DNA from: Thermomonas sp. | Lineage (GTDB): Bacteria > Pseudomonadota > Gammaproteobacteria > Xanthomonadales > Xanthomonadaceae | Length of the DNA: 58,726 nt | Reading direction: 5' to 3' | Assembly: GCF_020850895.1 (NCBI RefSeq) | Contig: NZ_JADZDS010000083.1 | Coordinates: forward strand, 1-58,726 | In this document: positions 7,561-16,641 of the stretch, piece by piece | How the letters are laid out: each line of letters starts with the position of its first letter | How positions within the stretch are numbered: the first letter of the stretch is position 1 | Program-made: the position numbers and the translations under genes | Notes under the pieces: model-generated | The model's input: the letters and a program-made list of their open reading frames with translations, nothing else | What the model was told of the DNA's origin: nothing | The model's database searches: none

Positions 7561-8922
7561 CTAGCGCAGCAATACCAGCGTGGCCAACCCGAGGAAGGTG
7601 AAAAAGCCGAGTGAGTCGGTGAGTGCGGTCAGGAAGATGCCGCTGGCCAAGGCCGGATCGAAGCGCATGCGCTTGAGCGTCAGCGGGATCAGCACGCCGG
7701 CGGAGGCGGCGATCAGCAGGTTGCAGGTCAGCGCGGTGAAGATGACTACGGACAGCCCGGCGTTGCCGAACCAGACCCAAACGATGGCGCCGAGCACCGA
7801 GCCCATCAGCAGTCCGTTGAGCAGGGCCACCCGAAGTTCCTTCCACAGCAGGGTCCTCACGTTGGAGGCACCGATCTGCCCCAGCGCCAGGCCGCGCACC
7901 ACCAGCGCCATCACCTGGGTGCCGGCGTTGCCACCCAAGCCGGCCACCATCGGCATCAGCACCGCCAGCGCCACCAGCTTGTCGATGGTGGCTTCGAACT
8001 GACCGACCACGTTGGCGGCGATGAAGGCAGTGCACAGGTTGATCGACAGCCACACCAAGCGGCGGCGCATGGCACGCCAAACCGGGCTGAACAGGTCTTC
8101 GTCCTCGTCGAGGCCCGCGGCCGACAGTGCCTGGTGCTCGGCCTGCTCGCGGATGATGTCGACCACGTCGTCGATGGTGATGCGGCCGAGCAGGATGTTG
8201 TTGTCGTCCACCACCGGCGCGGAAATCCAGTCGTGGTCGGAGAATTGCCGAGCCACTTCGTCCGAGCTTTCGTCGACGCCGATTGCGGGTTGTTCGCCGT
8301 CCATCAACTGGTTGATCGCGGTGCCCGGCTCGTGGGTCAACAGCGCTTGCAGGGCGATCCTGCCGAGGTACTGGTGGCGCTTGCTGACCACGTAGATGTG
8401 GTCGGTGTGCTCCGGCAATTCCCCGCGCAAGCGCAGGTAGCGCAGGACCACGTCGATGGTGGTGTCGGCGCGCACCGTCACCACGTCCGGATTCATCAGG
8501 CGTCCGGCGCTGTCCTCGGGATAGGACAACACCTGTTCGAGGCGCTCGCGGTTCTCGCGGTCCATCGACTTCAGGACTTCATCGATCACCGCGTCCGGCA
8601 GATCTTCGACGAGGTCGGCAAGGTCGTCGATCTCGAGGTCCGAGGCCGCGGCGACCAGTTCGTCAGGGTCCATGTCGGCGATCAGGCCTTCGCGTACCTC
8701 GTCGCCGACGTGCACCAGTACTTCGCCGTCGTCCTCCGGATCGACCAAGCCCCAGACCACCGAACGCCGCGCTGGCGGCAGCGATTCCAGCAGGCTGCCG
8801 ATTTCGGCGGGCGAGAGCGTGTTGACCAATCGACGCACCGGGCCCAGCCGGCCGCTGTCCAGCGCGTCTGATAACAGACGCAGCTGGCGCGCAGGCTTGT
8901 CGTGGCGAATGGCGTCAGCCAT
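7561..8922 (-). CDS. mgtE: Magnesium transporter MgtE
   Basis: A 453-aa MgtE-type Mg2+ channel of the inner membrane. An acidic N-terminal superhelical domain (about residues 20-130) is followed by two CBS domains (about 135-255) that sense cytosolic Mg2+, then five hydrophobic helices from about residue 280 with the pore signature PMVAGLGGNAGTQ. Length is typical (about 450). It lies downstream of the enzyme I gene with a 155-nt gap that contains a perfect palindrome and a GATAAT box. Confidence 0.95.
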   Translation of the reverse strand: MADAIRHDKPARQLRLLSDALDSGRLGPVRRLVNTLSPAEIGSLLESLPPARRSVVWGLVDPEDDGEVLVHVGDEVREGLIADMDPDELVAAASDLEIDDLADLVEDLPDAVIDEVLKSMDRENRERLEQVLSYPEDSAGRLMNPDVVTVRADTTIDVVLRYLRLRGELPEHTDHIYVVSKRHQYLGRIALQALLTHEPGTAINQLMDGEQPAIGVDESSDEVARQFSDHDWISAPVVDDNNILLGRITIDDVVDIIREQAEHQALSAAGLDEDEDLFSPVWRAMRRRLVWLSINLCTAFIAANVVGQFEATIDKLVALAVLMPMVAGLGGNAGTQVMALVVRGLALGQIGASNVRTLLWKELRVALLNGLLMGSVLGAIVWVWFGNAGLSVVIFTALTCNLLIAASAGVLIPLTLKRMRFDPALASGIFLTALTDSLGFFTFLGLATLVLLR

Positions 8923-8971
8923 GCGGGGTTCCGGCGGCGGTGGGAGCGCCTCGCGCAGCGGAACACGCGGG

Positions 8972-8985
8972 CGCCTGATCAGGCG
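8972..8985 (-). promoter_or_regulatory. 14-bp palindrome in the mgtE leader
   Basis: CGCCTGATCAGGCG is a perfect inverted repeat 50 nt before mgtE. On the minus strand GATAAT (9000-9005) lies 15 nt upstream of it and could be a -10 box, which would place the palindrome in the 5' leader. It may be an operator or an RNA hairpin; the sequence alone does not decide. Confidence 0.35.
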
Positions 8986-9077
8986 TTCATGGTGTTCGCA
9001 TTATCCCCTGCAGGGAGGGAGCCGGCCAGCACCTTGGCACCTCGGTGGACGTTCCGGATGGATTCCGTGGTCCGTGG

Positions 9078-10805
9078 TCAGGGGGGACTGATGCCGTGTG
9101 CGCCGACCCAACGTTCGATGCCGGCGCGGGTGCGTGCACGCAGCAGTGCCGGGGCGGCGGCACGCAGTCGTGCCAGGTCGCAGCCGCGGATAGCCTGCCT
9201 GACCTCCAGCAGATGGGTCGGATGCAGGCTCAGTTCCTCCAGGCCAAGAGCGAGCAGCAGCGGGACGAAATCGGGCTCGGCTGCGATCTCGCCGCACAGC
9301 GTCACCGGCACGGCGCGCCGTCGGGCGACCCTGATCACCTCGTGCATGACGCGCAGGACTGCTGGGTGCAAGGGGGTATACAGTGCTTCCAGCGTTTCGT
9401 TGGTGCGGTCCAAGGCCAGCAGGTACTGGACCAGGTCGTTGCTGCCGATGGCCAGGAAATCCACCAGTCCGATGAAGGTGGGCAGCACCACGGCCGCCGA
9501 GGGAACTTCGATCATCGTTCCCAGCGGCACGTGTGGGGCAATCTCCCGGCCCTCCGTGCGCAGCTCATCCATGACCGTGGCCAACAGCGAGCGTACGGCC
9601 TTGATTTCCTCGATCGCGCTCACCATCGGCACCAGCACGCGCACCGGACCGTAGCCGGAGGCGCGCACGATGGCACGCAACTGGGTGCGCAACAGGCCGG
9701 CGCGCGCCAGCGACAGCCGCACGCCGCGCAACCCCAGCGCCGGATTGGCTTCCTGGCCCAGGACCAGGCCCGAGCGTTCGGCCTTGTCGGCACCGAGGTC
9801 GAGGCTGCGGATGGTGACGGTGCGTCCTGTCATCGCCAGCACGACGTCGCGGTAGGCGCGGAACTGGATCTCTTCGTCCGGCAATTCGTTGCGCCCGAGG
9901 AACAGGAATTCGGAGCGGAACAGACCGATCCCGGCAGCGCCAAGGGCGTGCGCTTCGCTGGCGTCTTCGCGGGTCTCCGCGTTCGCCCACAGCTTGATGT
10001 CGGCGCCATCGAGGGTTCGGCTCGGCTCGCGGCGCAGGCGGTTGAGCTGGCGCCGGTCTTGGCGCGCCTGCGCCATCCGTGCGTGGTGGGCGCGCAGGTC
10101 GGCTGCGTCGGGTTCGAGGATCACCAATCCGGTGCTTCCGTCGATCACCAACACGTCGCCGTCCTTGACTTTCAGCAAGGCTTGACTGGCGCCGACCACC
10201 AACGGCAGGTGCAGGCTGCGCGCCATGATCGTGCTGTGCGAGAGCGGGCTGCCGCCGGCCGTCACCACGCCGACCACGCCTTGAGTCTGCAGTTGCGCCA
10301 ACTCGGCCGGGGCGATGTTGGCGGTGACCAGGATGTCGCCGGAAACCCCAGGCAGGGCTGACATGTGGCTATGCAGGGCGCCGTGCAAGCGTTCGATGAT
10401 GTGGTCGATGTCATCGATGCGGCTGCGCAGGTAGGCATCGTCCATGGCGTCGAACACGGCGGTGATGCGGTTGCGCTGGAGGCGCAGCGCATAGTCCGCC
10501 GAATACGGGCCGGTGCGAATCAGGGTGTCGATGCCGGTCAGCAGTTCCGGATCGTCAAGCAGCAGGGCGTGCAGAGCCACGACCTCGCCCAGTTCCGGCG
10601 TCAGTGCGCCCTGCAGGCGCTCGCGCAGGGTGCGCATTTCCGAGCGGACCTGAGCCACAGCAGCATGGAATCGCGCAATCTCCGCATCGATGTCCTGCGC
10701 CAGGATTGCGGTCGCCTCAACCTCGAGGCGGTGCGGCAGCCGCATCCGTGCCCGACCGATCGCGCAACCGCGTGCCGCCGCCGTCCCGGACAGCAACTTG
10801 CGCAT
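9078..10805 (-). CDS. ptsI: Phosphoenolpyruvate-protein phosphotransferase (PTS enzyme I)
   Basis: A 575-aa cytoplasmic enzyme that takes phosphate from PEP and passes it to HPr. The phosphorylated histidine is H190 in GGSPLSHSTIMAR. The PEP-binding barrel follows, with RSEFLFLGR, the GSNDLVQYLLALDR signature and the catalytic Cys in LCGEIAAEP. It has no N-terminal GAF domain, so it is the plain enzyme I type and not PtsP. The ATG overlaps the HPr stop by 4 nt; a TTG one codon earlier is less likely. No sugar permease lies nearby, so the system probably regulates and does not import. Confidence 0.95.
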   Translation of the reverse strand: MRKLLSGTAAARGCAIGRARMRLPHRLEVEATAILAQDIDAEIARFHAAVAQVRSEMRTLRERLQGALTPELGEVVALHALLLDDPELLTGIDTLIRTGPYSADYALRLQRNRITAVFDAMDDAYLRSRIDDIDHIIERLHGALHSHMSALPGVSGDILVTANIAPAELAQLQTQGVVGVVTAGGSPLSHSTIMARSLHLPLVVGASQALLKVKDGDVLVIDGSTGLVILEPDAADLRAHHARMAQARQDRRQLNRLRREPSRTLDGADIKLWANAETREDASEAHALGAAGIGLFRSEFLFLGRNELPDEEIQFRAYRDVVLAMTGRTVTIRSLDLGADKAERSGLVLGQEANPALGLRGVRLSLARAGLLRTQLRAIVRASGYGPVRVLVPMVSAIEEIKAVRSLLATVMDELRTEGREIAPHVPLGTMIEVPSAAVVLPTFIGLVDFLAIGSNDLVQYLLALDRTNETLEALYTPLHPAVLRVMHEVIRVARRRAVPVTLCGEIAAEPDFVPLLLALGLEELSLHPTHLLEVRQAIRGCDLARLRAAAPALLRARTRAGIERWVGAHGISPP

Positions 10806-11074
10806 CAATCGTCCTCGTCGAAGCGGCGCTCGAACAGGCTGGCCACGGCGTCGGAAGCGGCCTGTTCGTCGGGACCGTCGACCCGAAGCACCACTTCGGC
10901 ACCGGGACCGGCCGCCAGCAGCATCACGCCCATGATGCTCTTGGCGTTGACCTCGCGCCCACGCACTTCCAGCGTGGCCTGGCTCTGGAAGGCGGAAAGC
11001 ACGTGGACCAGCCGGGCCGTCGCGCGGGCGTGCAGCCCGAGCCGGTTGATGATCTTCAGGTCACGTCGGATCAT
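10805..11074 (-). CDS. ptsH: Phosphocarrier protein HPr
   Basis: An 89-aa HPr. The enzyme I site is H15 in RLGLHARATA, and the regulatory serine is S46 in NAKSIMGVMLLA. Both are intact, so it can be phosphorylated by enzyme I and by the HPr kinase encoded 1.4 kb upstream. AAGGAC lies just before the ATG. It is translationally coupled to enzyme I downstream. Confidence 0.96.
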   Translation of the reverse strand: MIRRDLKIINRLGLHARATARLVHVLSAFQSQATLEVRGREVNAKSIMGVMLLAAGPGAEVVLRVDGPDEQAASDAVASLFERRFDEDD

Positions 11075-11110
11075 GCACTGTCCTTGCGGAAAACGAGGAG
11101 ATGGAAGGCT

Positions 11111-11503
11111 TCAGATGTCATCCATGATCGCTCCATTGCGTGATCCCGCGGCTGCCACCGCCGGGAGTTCGTCTAGATCCAGTTCGGCGTAGTTCATCAC
11201 CCGCATCAGCATTGGCAGGCTGACCGCGGACACCCGTCGCACCGGCGTGCCGATCCGAGCCAGTCGTGCCGCCAGGTTGCTCGGGGAGGCTCCGTACAGG
11301 TCAGTGAGGATCAACACGCCCTGACCCTGGTCGACGCGCCGTAGCGCGGTGCTGGCTTGTGGCAGCAGGGTTGACGGGTCGCTGTCGAAGGACACTTCGA
11401 AGGCTTCGCAGGCCAAGGGAAGTTTGTTCAACAGGCGCGTGGTGACGGCCACGAGCGCGTGGCCGATGCCTTCATGAGTGATCAGCAGGACGCCAACGGA
11501 CAT
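11111..11503 (-). CDS. PTS EIIA component, mannose/sorbose family
   Basis: A 130-aa stand-alone EIIA-Man domain. The phosphohistidine is H10 in LLITHEGIG, and the ILTDLYGASPSN segment matches the EIIA-Man fold. It is not fused to IIB and no IIC/IID genes are present, so in this setting it probably serves as a phosphorylation-state sensor. It lies between rapZ and HPr. A GTG two codons upstream is an alternative start. Confidence 0.93.
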   Translation of the reverse strand: MSVGVLLITHEGIGHALVAVTTRLLNKLPLACEAFEVSFDSDPSTLLPQASTALRRVDQGQGVLILTDLYGASPSNLAARLARIGTPVRRVSAVSLPMLMRVMNYAELDLDELPAVAAAGSRNGAIMDDI

Positions 11504-11583
11504 GTGCACAACTTAGCAGACGCGCAATGCGATGCGGAAGCGGAAGTATGCGACGGATGTGCCGGCAGCGGGCTGGCGTTCCA

Positions 11584-12453
11584 TCACTCCAGTTCACGGT
11601 GGTGGATCGCGACTTCCTCCCAGCCCGAATCCATGAAGTGCCGGGCCAAGCGTTCGGCAAGGTACACCGAGCGGTGACGTCCACCGGTGCAGCCGAAACA
11701 GATGGTGACGTAACTGCGGGTTTCCGATCTCAGCTTGGGCAGCCAAGCATCAAGGAAGGCTTGGGTTTGGGCAACGTAGGTGGTGACGTCCGGTTGCTGG
11801 TCGAGGTGTTCGCGCACCTCGGGATCACGGCCGGACAGTGGGCGCAGCCGCGCATCCCAGTGCGGGTTGGGAAGCACCCGGGTATCGAACACGAAGTCGG
11901 CGTCGGCGGGAATGCCGCGACGGTAGGCGAACGATTGGAACAGCAGCGACAGCCCGGCTCCGGCAAGCCCGAATTCGGTCAGCACGCTGCGCCGCATCTG
12001 GTGCACGTTCATCGCGCTGGTGTCGATCAGCATGTCGGCGATCTGGCGCAGCGGGCGAAGTGCCTGCCGATCCAGGGAAATGGCGTCGGCCAAGGCCAGT
12101 CCGAGGTGGCTGAGCGGGTGCCGGCGACGGGTGTCTGCATAGCGACGCAACAGGACTTCGTCCCTTGCTTCGAGGAACAGCAGGCGCGGGTTGGCGCCCA
12201 GCGCGCCAACCTGCGACAGCGCAGAGGGAACGTCGGACAGGTCACCGAAGTTGCGCACATCGATGCCGACCGCGATCTTCGAGGGTGAGGCCTCGTTTTC
12301 CTGCAGCCTGCGAACGAATTCCGGCAACAGCTGCGCGGGCAGGTTGTCCACGCAGTAGTAGCCGAGGTCCTCGAGCGCATGCAGGGCGCCGGACTTGCCG
12401 GAACCGGACATGCCGCTGACGATGACCAACTCGGACAGGCTTCCTGCGTTCAC
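11584..12453 (-). CDS. rapZ: RNase adapter protein RapZ
   Basis: A 289-aa P-loop protein of the RapZ (YvcJ) family. In E. coli it binds GlmZ sRNA and recruits RNase E to control glucosamine-6-phosphate synthase. Walker A GMSGSGKS is at 14-21, and the C-terminal [14 protein letters not shown] block is diagnostic. The start is GTG and overlaps the hprK stop by 4 nt (GTGA), so translation is coupled. Its place beside PTS and rpoN genes matches the wider proteobacterial pattern. Whether a GlmZ-like sRNA exists here cannot be told. Confidence 0.95.
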   Translation of the reverse strand: MNAGSLSELVIVSGMSGSGKSGALHALEDLGYYCVDNLPAQLLPEFVRRLQENEASPSKIAVGIDVRNFGDLSDVPSALSQVGALGANPRLLFLEARDEVLLRRYADTRRRHPLSHLGLALADAISLDRQALRPLRQIADMLIDTSAMNVHQMRRSVLTEFGLAGAGLSLLFQSFAYRRGIPADADFVFDTRVLPNPHWDARLRPLSGRDPEVREHLDQQPDVTTYVAQTQAFLDAWLPKLRSETRSYVTICFGCTGGRHRSVYLAERLARHFMDSGWEEVAIHHRELE

Positions 12454-13406
12454 GGCGTGGAACGCTCCAGGAAGTGGCTATGCCGTGCCAGGAAGGCCGC
12501 CGCCGGGTCGATGCCCTTGCTGCGCAGGATGTGCATGCGGGTGGCCGCTTCCGTCAGTACCGCGAGGTTGCGGCCGGCCATCACCGGCACCGTGATCTTC
12601 GGCACGTCGAGATCCAGCACGTGCCGGGTCCCGATGTCGCCGGTCAGGCGTTCGATGCCGGTCTCACTGGTGCCCGGGGTCGGCTTGCTGAGGTGAACGA
12701 TCATGCGCAGGTACTTGTTCCGCTTGACCGCGGTGTCGCCGAACATCTGGCGGATGTTGAGCACGCCTAGGCCGCGCAGTTCGAGCATGTCCTGCAGCAG
12801 TTCAGGACAGGTGCCGTCGAGCACGTCGGGGGCGATCTGGGTGAATTCCGGCGCATCGTCGGCGACCAGTCGGTGGCCGCGGGTAATCAGTTCCAACGCC
12901 AGTTCACTCTTGCCGGAGCCGGATTCGCCGGTGATCAGCACGCCGATCGAATAGATCTCCATGAACACGCCGTGGAGCGTGATTCGCGGCGCCAGCGTGC
13001 GCGCCAGCAGGTACTGGATGTGGTTGAGCAACTCATGGCCGCGCCGGGGTGACACCCACAGCGGCGTATCGGACTCCTCTGCTGCCAGCCGCAGGTCATC
13101 CGGGCAGGTCTGGTTGCGGGTGATGACCAGTGCCAGCGGCCGGAAGGCCATCAGCTTGTGGATGGTTTCCCAGCGCAGGCGCGCATCAAGGTTGTCCAGC
13201 CATTCCAGTTCCTCGGAACCGAGGATCTGGACCCTGTTGGGATAGATGGCATTGAGGTACCCGGCCAGCGACGGTCGCCGAGCCACCGTGTCGACCGCTT
13301 CGAGGACACGTTCCGACGCGCCGCGTTCACCGGCCAGCCAGCGCAGCGCGAGCCGCTCCTGCTGGCTGGTGAACAGTTCCTGGGCGGTGATGCGTGCCGT
13401 GGTCAT
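12450..13406 (-). CDS. hprK: HPr kinase/phosphorylase
   Basis: A 318-aa bifunctional enzyme that phosphorylates HPr on Ser46 and reverses the reaction. The P-loop GESGSGKS is at residues 160-167, preceded by the LHGVFMEIY strand with its conserved His (H145). The downstream signature [13 protein letters not shown] and an N-terminal domain of the HPrK type are present. Its target serine is intact in the HPr gene of the same cluster. It is coupled to rapZ and follows hpf by 36 nt. Confidence 0.96.
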   Translation of the reverse strand: MTTARITAQELFTSQQERLALRWLAGERGASERVLEAVDTVARRPSLAGYLNAIYPNRVQILGSEELEWLDNLDARLRWETIHKLMAFRPLALVITRNQTCPDDLRLAAEESDTPLWVSPRRGHELLNHIQYLLARTLAPRITLHGVFMEIYSIGVLITGESGSGKSELALELITRGHRLVADDAPEFTQIAPDVLDGTCPELLQDMLELRGLGVLNIRQMFGDTAVKRNKYLRMIVHLSKPTPGTSETGIERLTGDIGTRHVLDLDVPKITVPVMAGRNLAVLTEAATRMHILRSKGIDPAAAFLARHSHFLERSTP

Positions 13407-13442
13407 GGTCGGGGGCGCTTGCGGGGCATGTCCATCGAGATC

Positions 13443-13769
13443 TCAGTCGGACGGACCTGACCTCGACAAGCCGTCGCCGCGCCGTTGTTCGGTGAGCTTT
13501 TCCTTGTGCTTGACCAGCAGTCGGTCGACCTTGTCGACCAGCAAGTCGATTGCTGCATACATGTCCTGACCGACCGCGTCGCCGTGCAGCGTGCGTCCGG
13601 AAAGGTTCACCGTCGCAATCGCCTTGTGCGATGGCTTCTCCAGTGCCAGTTGCACGCGGATCTCGCAATCCTTGTCGATGCGCCGATCGAGACGTTCAAA
13701 CCGGGTTTCCACGTAACTGCGCAAAGCGGGCGTCACCTCGATTTGCTGGCCATAGATTTCGATTTGCAT
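13443..13769 (-). CDS. hpf: Ribosome hibernation promoting factor, short form
   Basis: A 108-aa HPF/YfiA-family protein, the short type that helps form inactive 100S ribosomes in stationary phase. The N terminus MQIEIYGQQIEVTPALRSYV and the DMYAAIDLLVDKVDRLL helix match the family. GGAGG lies 6 nt before this ATG; another ATG one codon upstream overlaps the rpoN stop. The rpoN-hpf order is the classic arrangement. No long-form C-terminal dimerisation domain is present. Confidence 0.93.
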   Translation of the reverse strand: MQIEIYGQQIEVTPALRSYVETRFERLDRRIDKDCEIRVQLALEKPSHKAIATVNLSGRTLHGDAVGQDMYAAIDLLVDKVDRLLVKHKEKLTEQRRGDGLSRSGPSD

Positions 13770-15253
13770 CATGAACCTCCTTCGGCAGTGGGCCGCGAGC
13801 CGGGTGGCTGCGGTGCGGCCGCGCTGGCGGTGCCAACGCGGACGCGTTCGTGGGAGGCCGGGATTTGCAGCGCTTCGCGGTACTTCGCGACCGTGCGCCT
13901 TGCCACCGGCACTCCCTCGTTCTTCAACGTATCGGCAAGCTTGGCATCGGACAAGGGTTTGCATGGATCTTCATTGGAGACCAGTTTGCGGATCCTGTCC
14001 TGAATGGCCGTGCTTGAGGCGCTTCCCCCGCTTTCGGTGCCGATGCCGGATGCGAAGAACGCGCGCAGCGGCAGTGTTCCACGGGGCGTATGCGCATATT
14101 TGCCGGCGACTGCGCGCGAGACCGTGGATTCGTGCATTTCGAGTTCGGCGGCGATTTCGCGCAGGGTCAGCGGACGCAGTGCTTGTGGGCCGAATTCGAG
14201 GAATCCGGCCTGTTCACGAACGAGTCGACGGACGACCCGCAGCAGGGTGTTCGCGCGCGATTCCAGCGCCTTGAGCAACCAGCGCGCTTCCTGGAGGTGG
14301 CCGCGCAGGTACTCGGCGTCGGACCCCTTGGTTTGCTGGAGCAGACGCTGGTAATCGCGTTGCAGGCCGATCTTCGGCCGGGCATCGGGTGCCAACGCCA
14401 CCTGCCAGAGCCCCTGGTGACGCCAGATGATGCAGTCCGGGCGGACGTAGGAGCCGGACGGCAGCGCACCGAAACGCGACCCGGGATGGGGATCGAGGCT
14501 CTGCAGCAGGTTGACCGCGGCCTGCGCCTGGATGGCGCTGCATCCAAGCCATGCCTGCAGGCCGGCGACCCCGGCTTTCGGCAGGCGTTCAAGGTGGTTG
14601 GTCGCGATGGCAAGGGCCAGGGCGCGGCCCGGGGTGTCGTCCGGTAGCGCACGCAACTGCGCTTGCAGGCACTCGGAGACGCTGCGTGCCCCGACACCCA
14701 CGGGATCGAAGCACTGGATCCGATGCAGCACCAGCAACATCTGTTCGGGGCTTGCTTCGAGTTCGGGGCGCAGGCTTTCAGAGAGCGACTCGAGGCTGTC
14801 GCGCAGGTAGCCGTCATCGTCGAGGGATGCGATCAGGGCGGCGCCGATGCGGGTTTCGAGTGGACTGAAGTGGCCCAAGTGCAATTGCATGAGCAAGTGG
14901 TCGTGCAAGGACTCCTCGACCGCCGGCTGGCTGGCTTCGTCGGCAAAATCCGATCCATGGCTGCGGCTGGCGTGCTCGGCCCACGATCCAGCTTCCATTT
15001 CTGGGTCGTACTGGAGGTCTGCGACGGGATCAGGCGTTGCGTCCCCGCTGTCGTTGTCCTTGCCGGGATCCGTGTCCTCGGTGCCGGCTTCGCTGCCGTC
15101 CTCGATCCAGTCAAGCAGCGGGTTGCTGGCGACCGCTTCGGTCATTTCCGCTTCCAGCTCGATGCCGGATAGCTGCAGCACCCGGATTGCAAGCCGGACC
15201 TGGGGAGTCAGGACCAACTGTTGCTGGATGCTGGCGGTCAGGCGCGGCTTCAC
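13769..15253 (-). CDS. rpoN: RNA polymerase sigma-54 factor
   Basis: A sigma-54 of about 494 aa. Region I is a Gln/Leu-rich N terminus (QQQLVLTPQVRLAIRVLQLS), region II is acidic, and region III contains the core-binding and helix-turn-helix parts. The RpoN box ARRTVAKYRE is near the C terminus. The GTG at 15253 gives the usual MKxRL-type start, and TATGCT sits 6 nt before it. An in-frame ATG at 15292 (13 codons earlier) is the alternative. Many flagellar, pilus and nitrogen genes use this factor elsewhere; the hpf start overlaps its stop. Confidence 0.95.
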   Translation of the reverse strand: MKPRLTASIQQQLVLTPQVRLAIRVLQLSGIELEAEMTEAVASNPLLDWIEDGSEAGTEDTDPGKDNDSGDATPDPVADLQYDPEMEAGSWAEHASRSHGSDFADEASQPAVEESLHDHLLMQLHLGHFSPLETRIGAALIASLDDDGYLRDSLESLSESLRPELEASPEQMLLVLHRIQCFDPVGVGARSVSECLQAQLRALPDDTPGRALALAIATNHLERLPKAGVAGLQAWLGCSAIQAQAAVNLLQSLDPHPGSRFGALPSGSYVRPDCIIWRHQGLWQVALAPDARPKIGLQRDYQRLLQQTKGSDAEYLRGHLQEARWLLKALESRANTLLRVVRRLVREQAGFLEFGPQALRPLTLREIAAELEMHESTVSRAVAGKYAHTPRGTLPLRAFFASGIGTESGGSASSTAIQDRIRKLVSNEDPCKPLSDAKLADTLKNEGVPVARRTVAKYREALQIPASHERVRVGTASAAAPQPPGSRPTAEGGS

Positions 15254-15319
15254 GGCCACAGCATAGCCGCGAAGGGGGTGCGATGGTGGCATGATCCCTA
15301 GCGGGCTGCTGGTCTTGCG

Positions 15320-15388
15320 GATGACTCAGCTACAAACGAGGTTCCCACCAGCCATGGATGGCGTGGGCTGACAATTCCTGGATGAAGG
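15320..15388 (-). repeat. Dispersed structured repeat, copy A
   Basis: Read on the minus strand, this segment carries TTGTCAGCCCACGCCA (15359-15374 on plus), then CCATGGCTGG and GGAACCTC. The same ordered blocks occur at 27145-27284 on the plus strand. It occupies the gap between lptB and rpoN and has no coding content of its own. Confidence 0.6.
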
Positions 15389-15418
15389 GTTCCGCCTTCC
15401 CGCCTAGAGGCGGAACCC
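15387..15418 (-). terminator. Inverted repeat across the lptB stop codon
   Basis: GGGTTCCGCCT (15387-15397) and AGGCGGAACCC (15408-15418) form an 11-bp perfect stem with a 10-nt loop. The lptB stop codon lies in it. There is no T-run, so it may attenuate transcription or protect the 3' end and need not be a true terminator; it would separate lptB from rpoN. Confidence 0.45.
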
Positions 15419-16123
15419 CTCGCCGAGATAGACACGGCGCACGTCCGGGTCCTCGAGCAGGTCGCTTGGTGCGCCCTGTGCCAGCACCGCGCCTTCGGCC
15501 AGGATGTAAGCGCGATCGCAGATGCCCAGGGTTTCGCGGACATTGTGGTCGGTGATCAGCACGCCGATCCCCTTGTCGCGCAAGTGGCGCACGATGCGCT
15601 GGATCTCGTTGACCGAAATCGGATCGACGCCGGCGAAGGGTTCGTCGAGCAGGATCATGCGCGGCTTGCCGGCCAGCGCGCGGGCGATCTCGACCCGGCG
15701 GCGCTCGCCACCGGACAGGCTGGCGCCCAGTTGGTCGGTGACGTGGCCGATCTGCAGTTCGTCCAGCAGCACGTTCAATTCATGCTCGCGGCCGGCATCG
15801 TCGAGGTCGGGCCGCAGTTCCAGCACCAACCGCAGGTTGTCGGCGACCGAAAGCTTGCGGAACACCGAGGCTTCCTGCGGCAGGTAGCCAATGCCGAGGC
15901 GGGCGCGGGCATACATCGGCCGGTCGGTGATGTTGGTGTCATCGAGCAGGATCTGCCCGGCATCGGCCTCGATCAGGCCAACGATCATGTAGAAACAGGT
16001 GGTCTTGCCGGCGCCGTTGGGCCCGAGCAATCCGACCACTTCGCCGGGATTGAGGCTCAGGTTGAAATCGCGCACGACGTCGCGGGCGCGGTAGCGTTTG
16101 CGCAGCCCTTGTGCAACAAGCAT
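15404..16123 (-). CDS. lptB: LPS export ABC transporter ATP-binding protein
   Basis: A 239-aa ATPase that drives lipopolysaccharide extraction from the inner membrane as part of LptB2FGC. Walker [10 protein letters not shown], the Q-loop, the signature [15 protein letters not shown] and Walker [12 protein letters not shown] are all present, with the family's conserved H-loop in [10 protein letters not shown]. Its ATG overlaps the lptA stop by 4 nt or less. lptF/lptG are not in the window. Confidence 0.96.
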   Translation of the reverse strand: MLVAQGLRKRYRARDVVRDFNLSLNPGEVVGLLGPNGAGKTTCFYMIVGLIEADAGQILLDDTNITDRPMYARARLGIGYLPQEASVFRKLSVADNLRLVLELRPDLDDAGREHELNVLLDELQIGHVTDQLGASLSGGERRRVEIARALAGKPRMILLDEPFAGVDPISVNEIQRIVRHLRDKGIGVLITDHNVRETLGICDRAYILAEGAVLAQGAPSDLLEDPDVRRVYLGEGFRL

Positions 16124-16641
16124 CAGGGCGTTTCCCCGCCGGCCGCCCCACCCTTGGGAAGAATGCGCATGTGCACGCGCCCGCCGCCTTCGCCGCCGCT
16201 TTCGATCTGGCCGGTCTTCAGGTTGTAGACCACCCGCTGGCCGCTGAGGCTGCCGCGGTTCTGGTGGATGGTGACGTTGCCGGTGAGGACCATGACCTCG
16301 TTGCGCATGTCGTAATCGACGTTGGCTGCAGTCGCCTGGATGCGGTCGCCATCATCCATGTCCTGCTTCAGGGTGACGCCGCCGCTGAGCTGGGCACGGT
16401 TTGGATTGCCCCCGCTTTGCTGGATCACGGCGCGGGCTGCAGTTACCCGCAGCGAACCTTGGGTGATGAGGACGTCGCCGCTGAGCGTGCAGCTGGCGTT
16501 GGCACCGAGGCCGCAATCGCTGCGCCCGGCCTCGATGTCCATCGGCTTGTTGCGATCGGAGCTGAGCGCGATGGCGCTGCTGCAGGCAGCGGCGAGCAGC
16601 AAGGCCAGCGCAAAAGCGGGGAGGTCACGGCTGCGGGGCAT
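16123..16641 (-). CDS. lptA: LPS transport periplasmic protein LptA
   Basis: A 172-aa periplasmic bridge protein for LPS. An N-terminal signal ([18 protein letters not shown]) has a possible lipobox Cys, unusual for LptA; otherwise cleavage would be by signal peptidase I. The OstA-like beta-jellyroll region follows, with repeats such as [26 protein letters not shown] and [18 protein letters not shown]. It lies between lptC and lptB with overlaps on both sides, indicating one transcript. Confidence 0.92.
   Translation of the reverse strand: MPRSRDLPAFALALLLAAACSSAIALSSDRNKPMDIEAGRSDCGLGANASCTLSGDVLITQGSLRVTAARAVIQQSGGNPNRAQLSGGVTLKQDMDDGDRIQATAANVDYDMRNEVMVLTGNVTIHQNRGSLSGQRVVYNLKTGQIESGGEGGGRVHMRILPKGGAAGGETP

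Noticed and set aside
9078-10805. Nitrogen-type enzyme I (PtsP)
   Set aside because: No N-terminal GAF domain is present; the length (575 aa) fits plain enzyme I.
15358-15555. Short open frames starting MAWADNS at 15358 (plus) and 27176 (minus)
   Set aside because: Both are translations of the same dispersed repeat core; they run on into lptB and envC antisense sequence and have no ribosome site.
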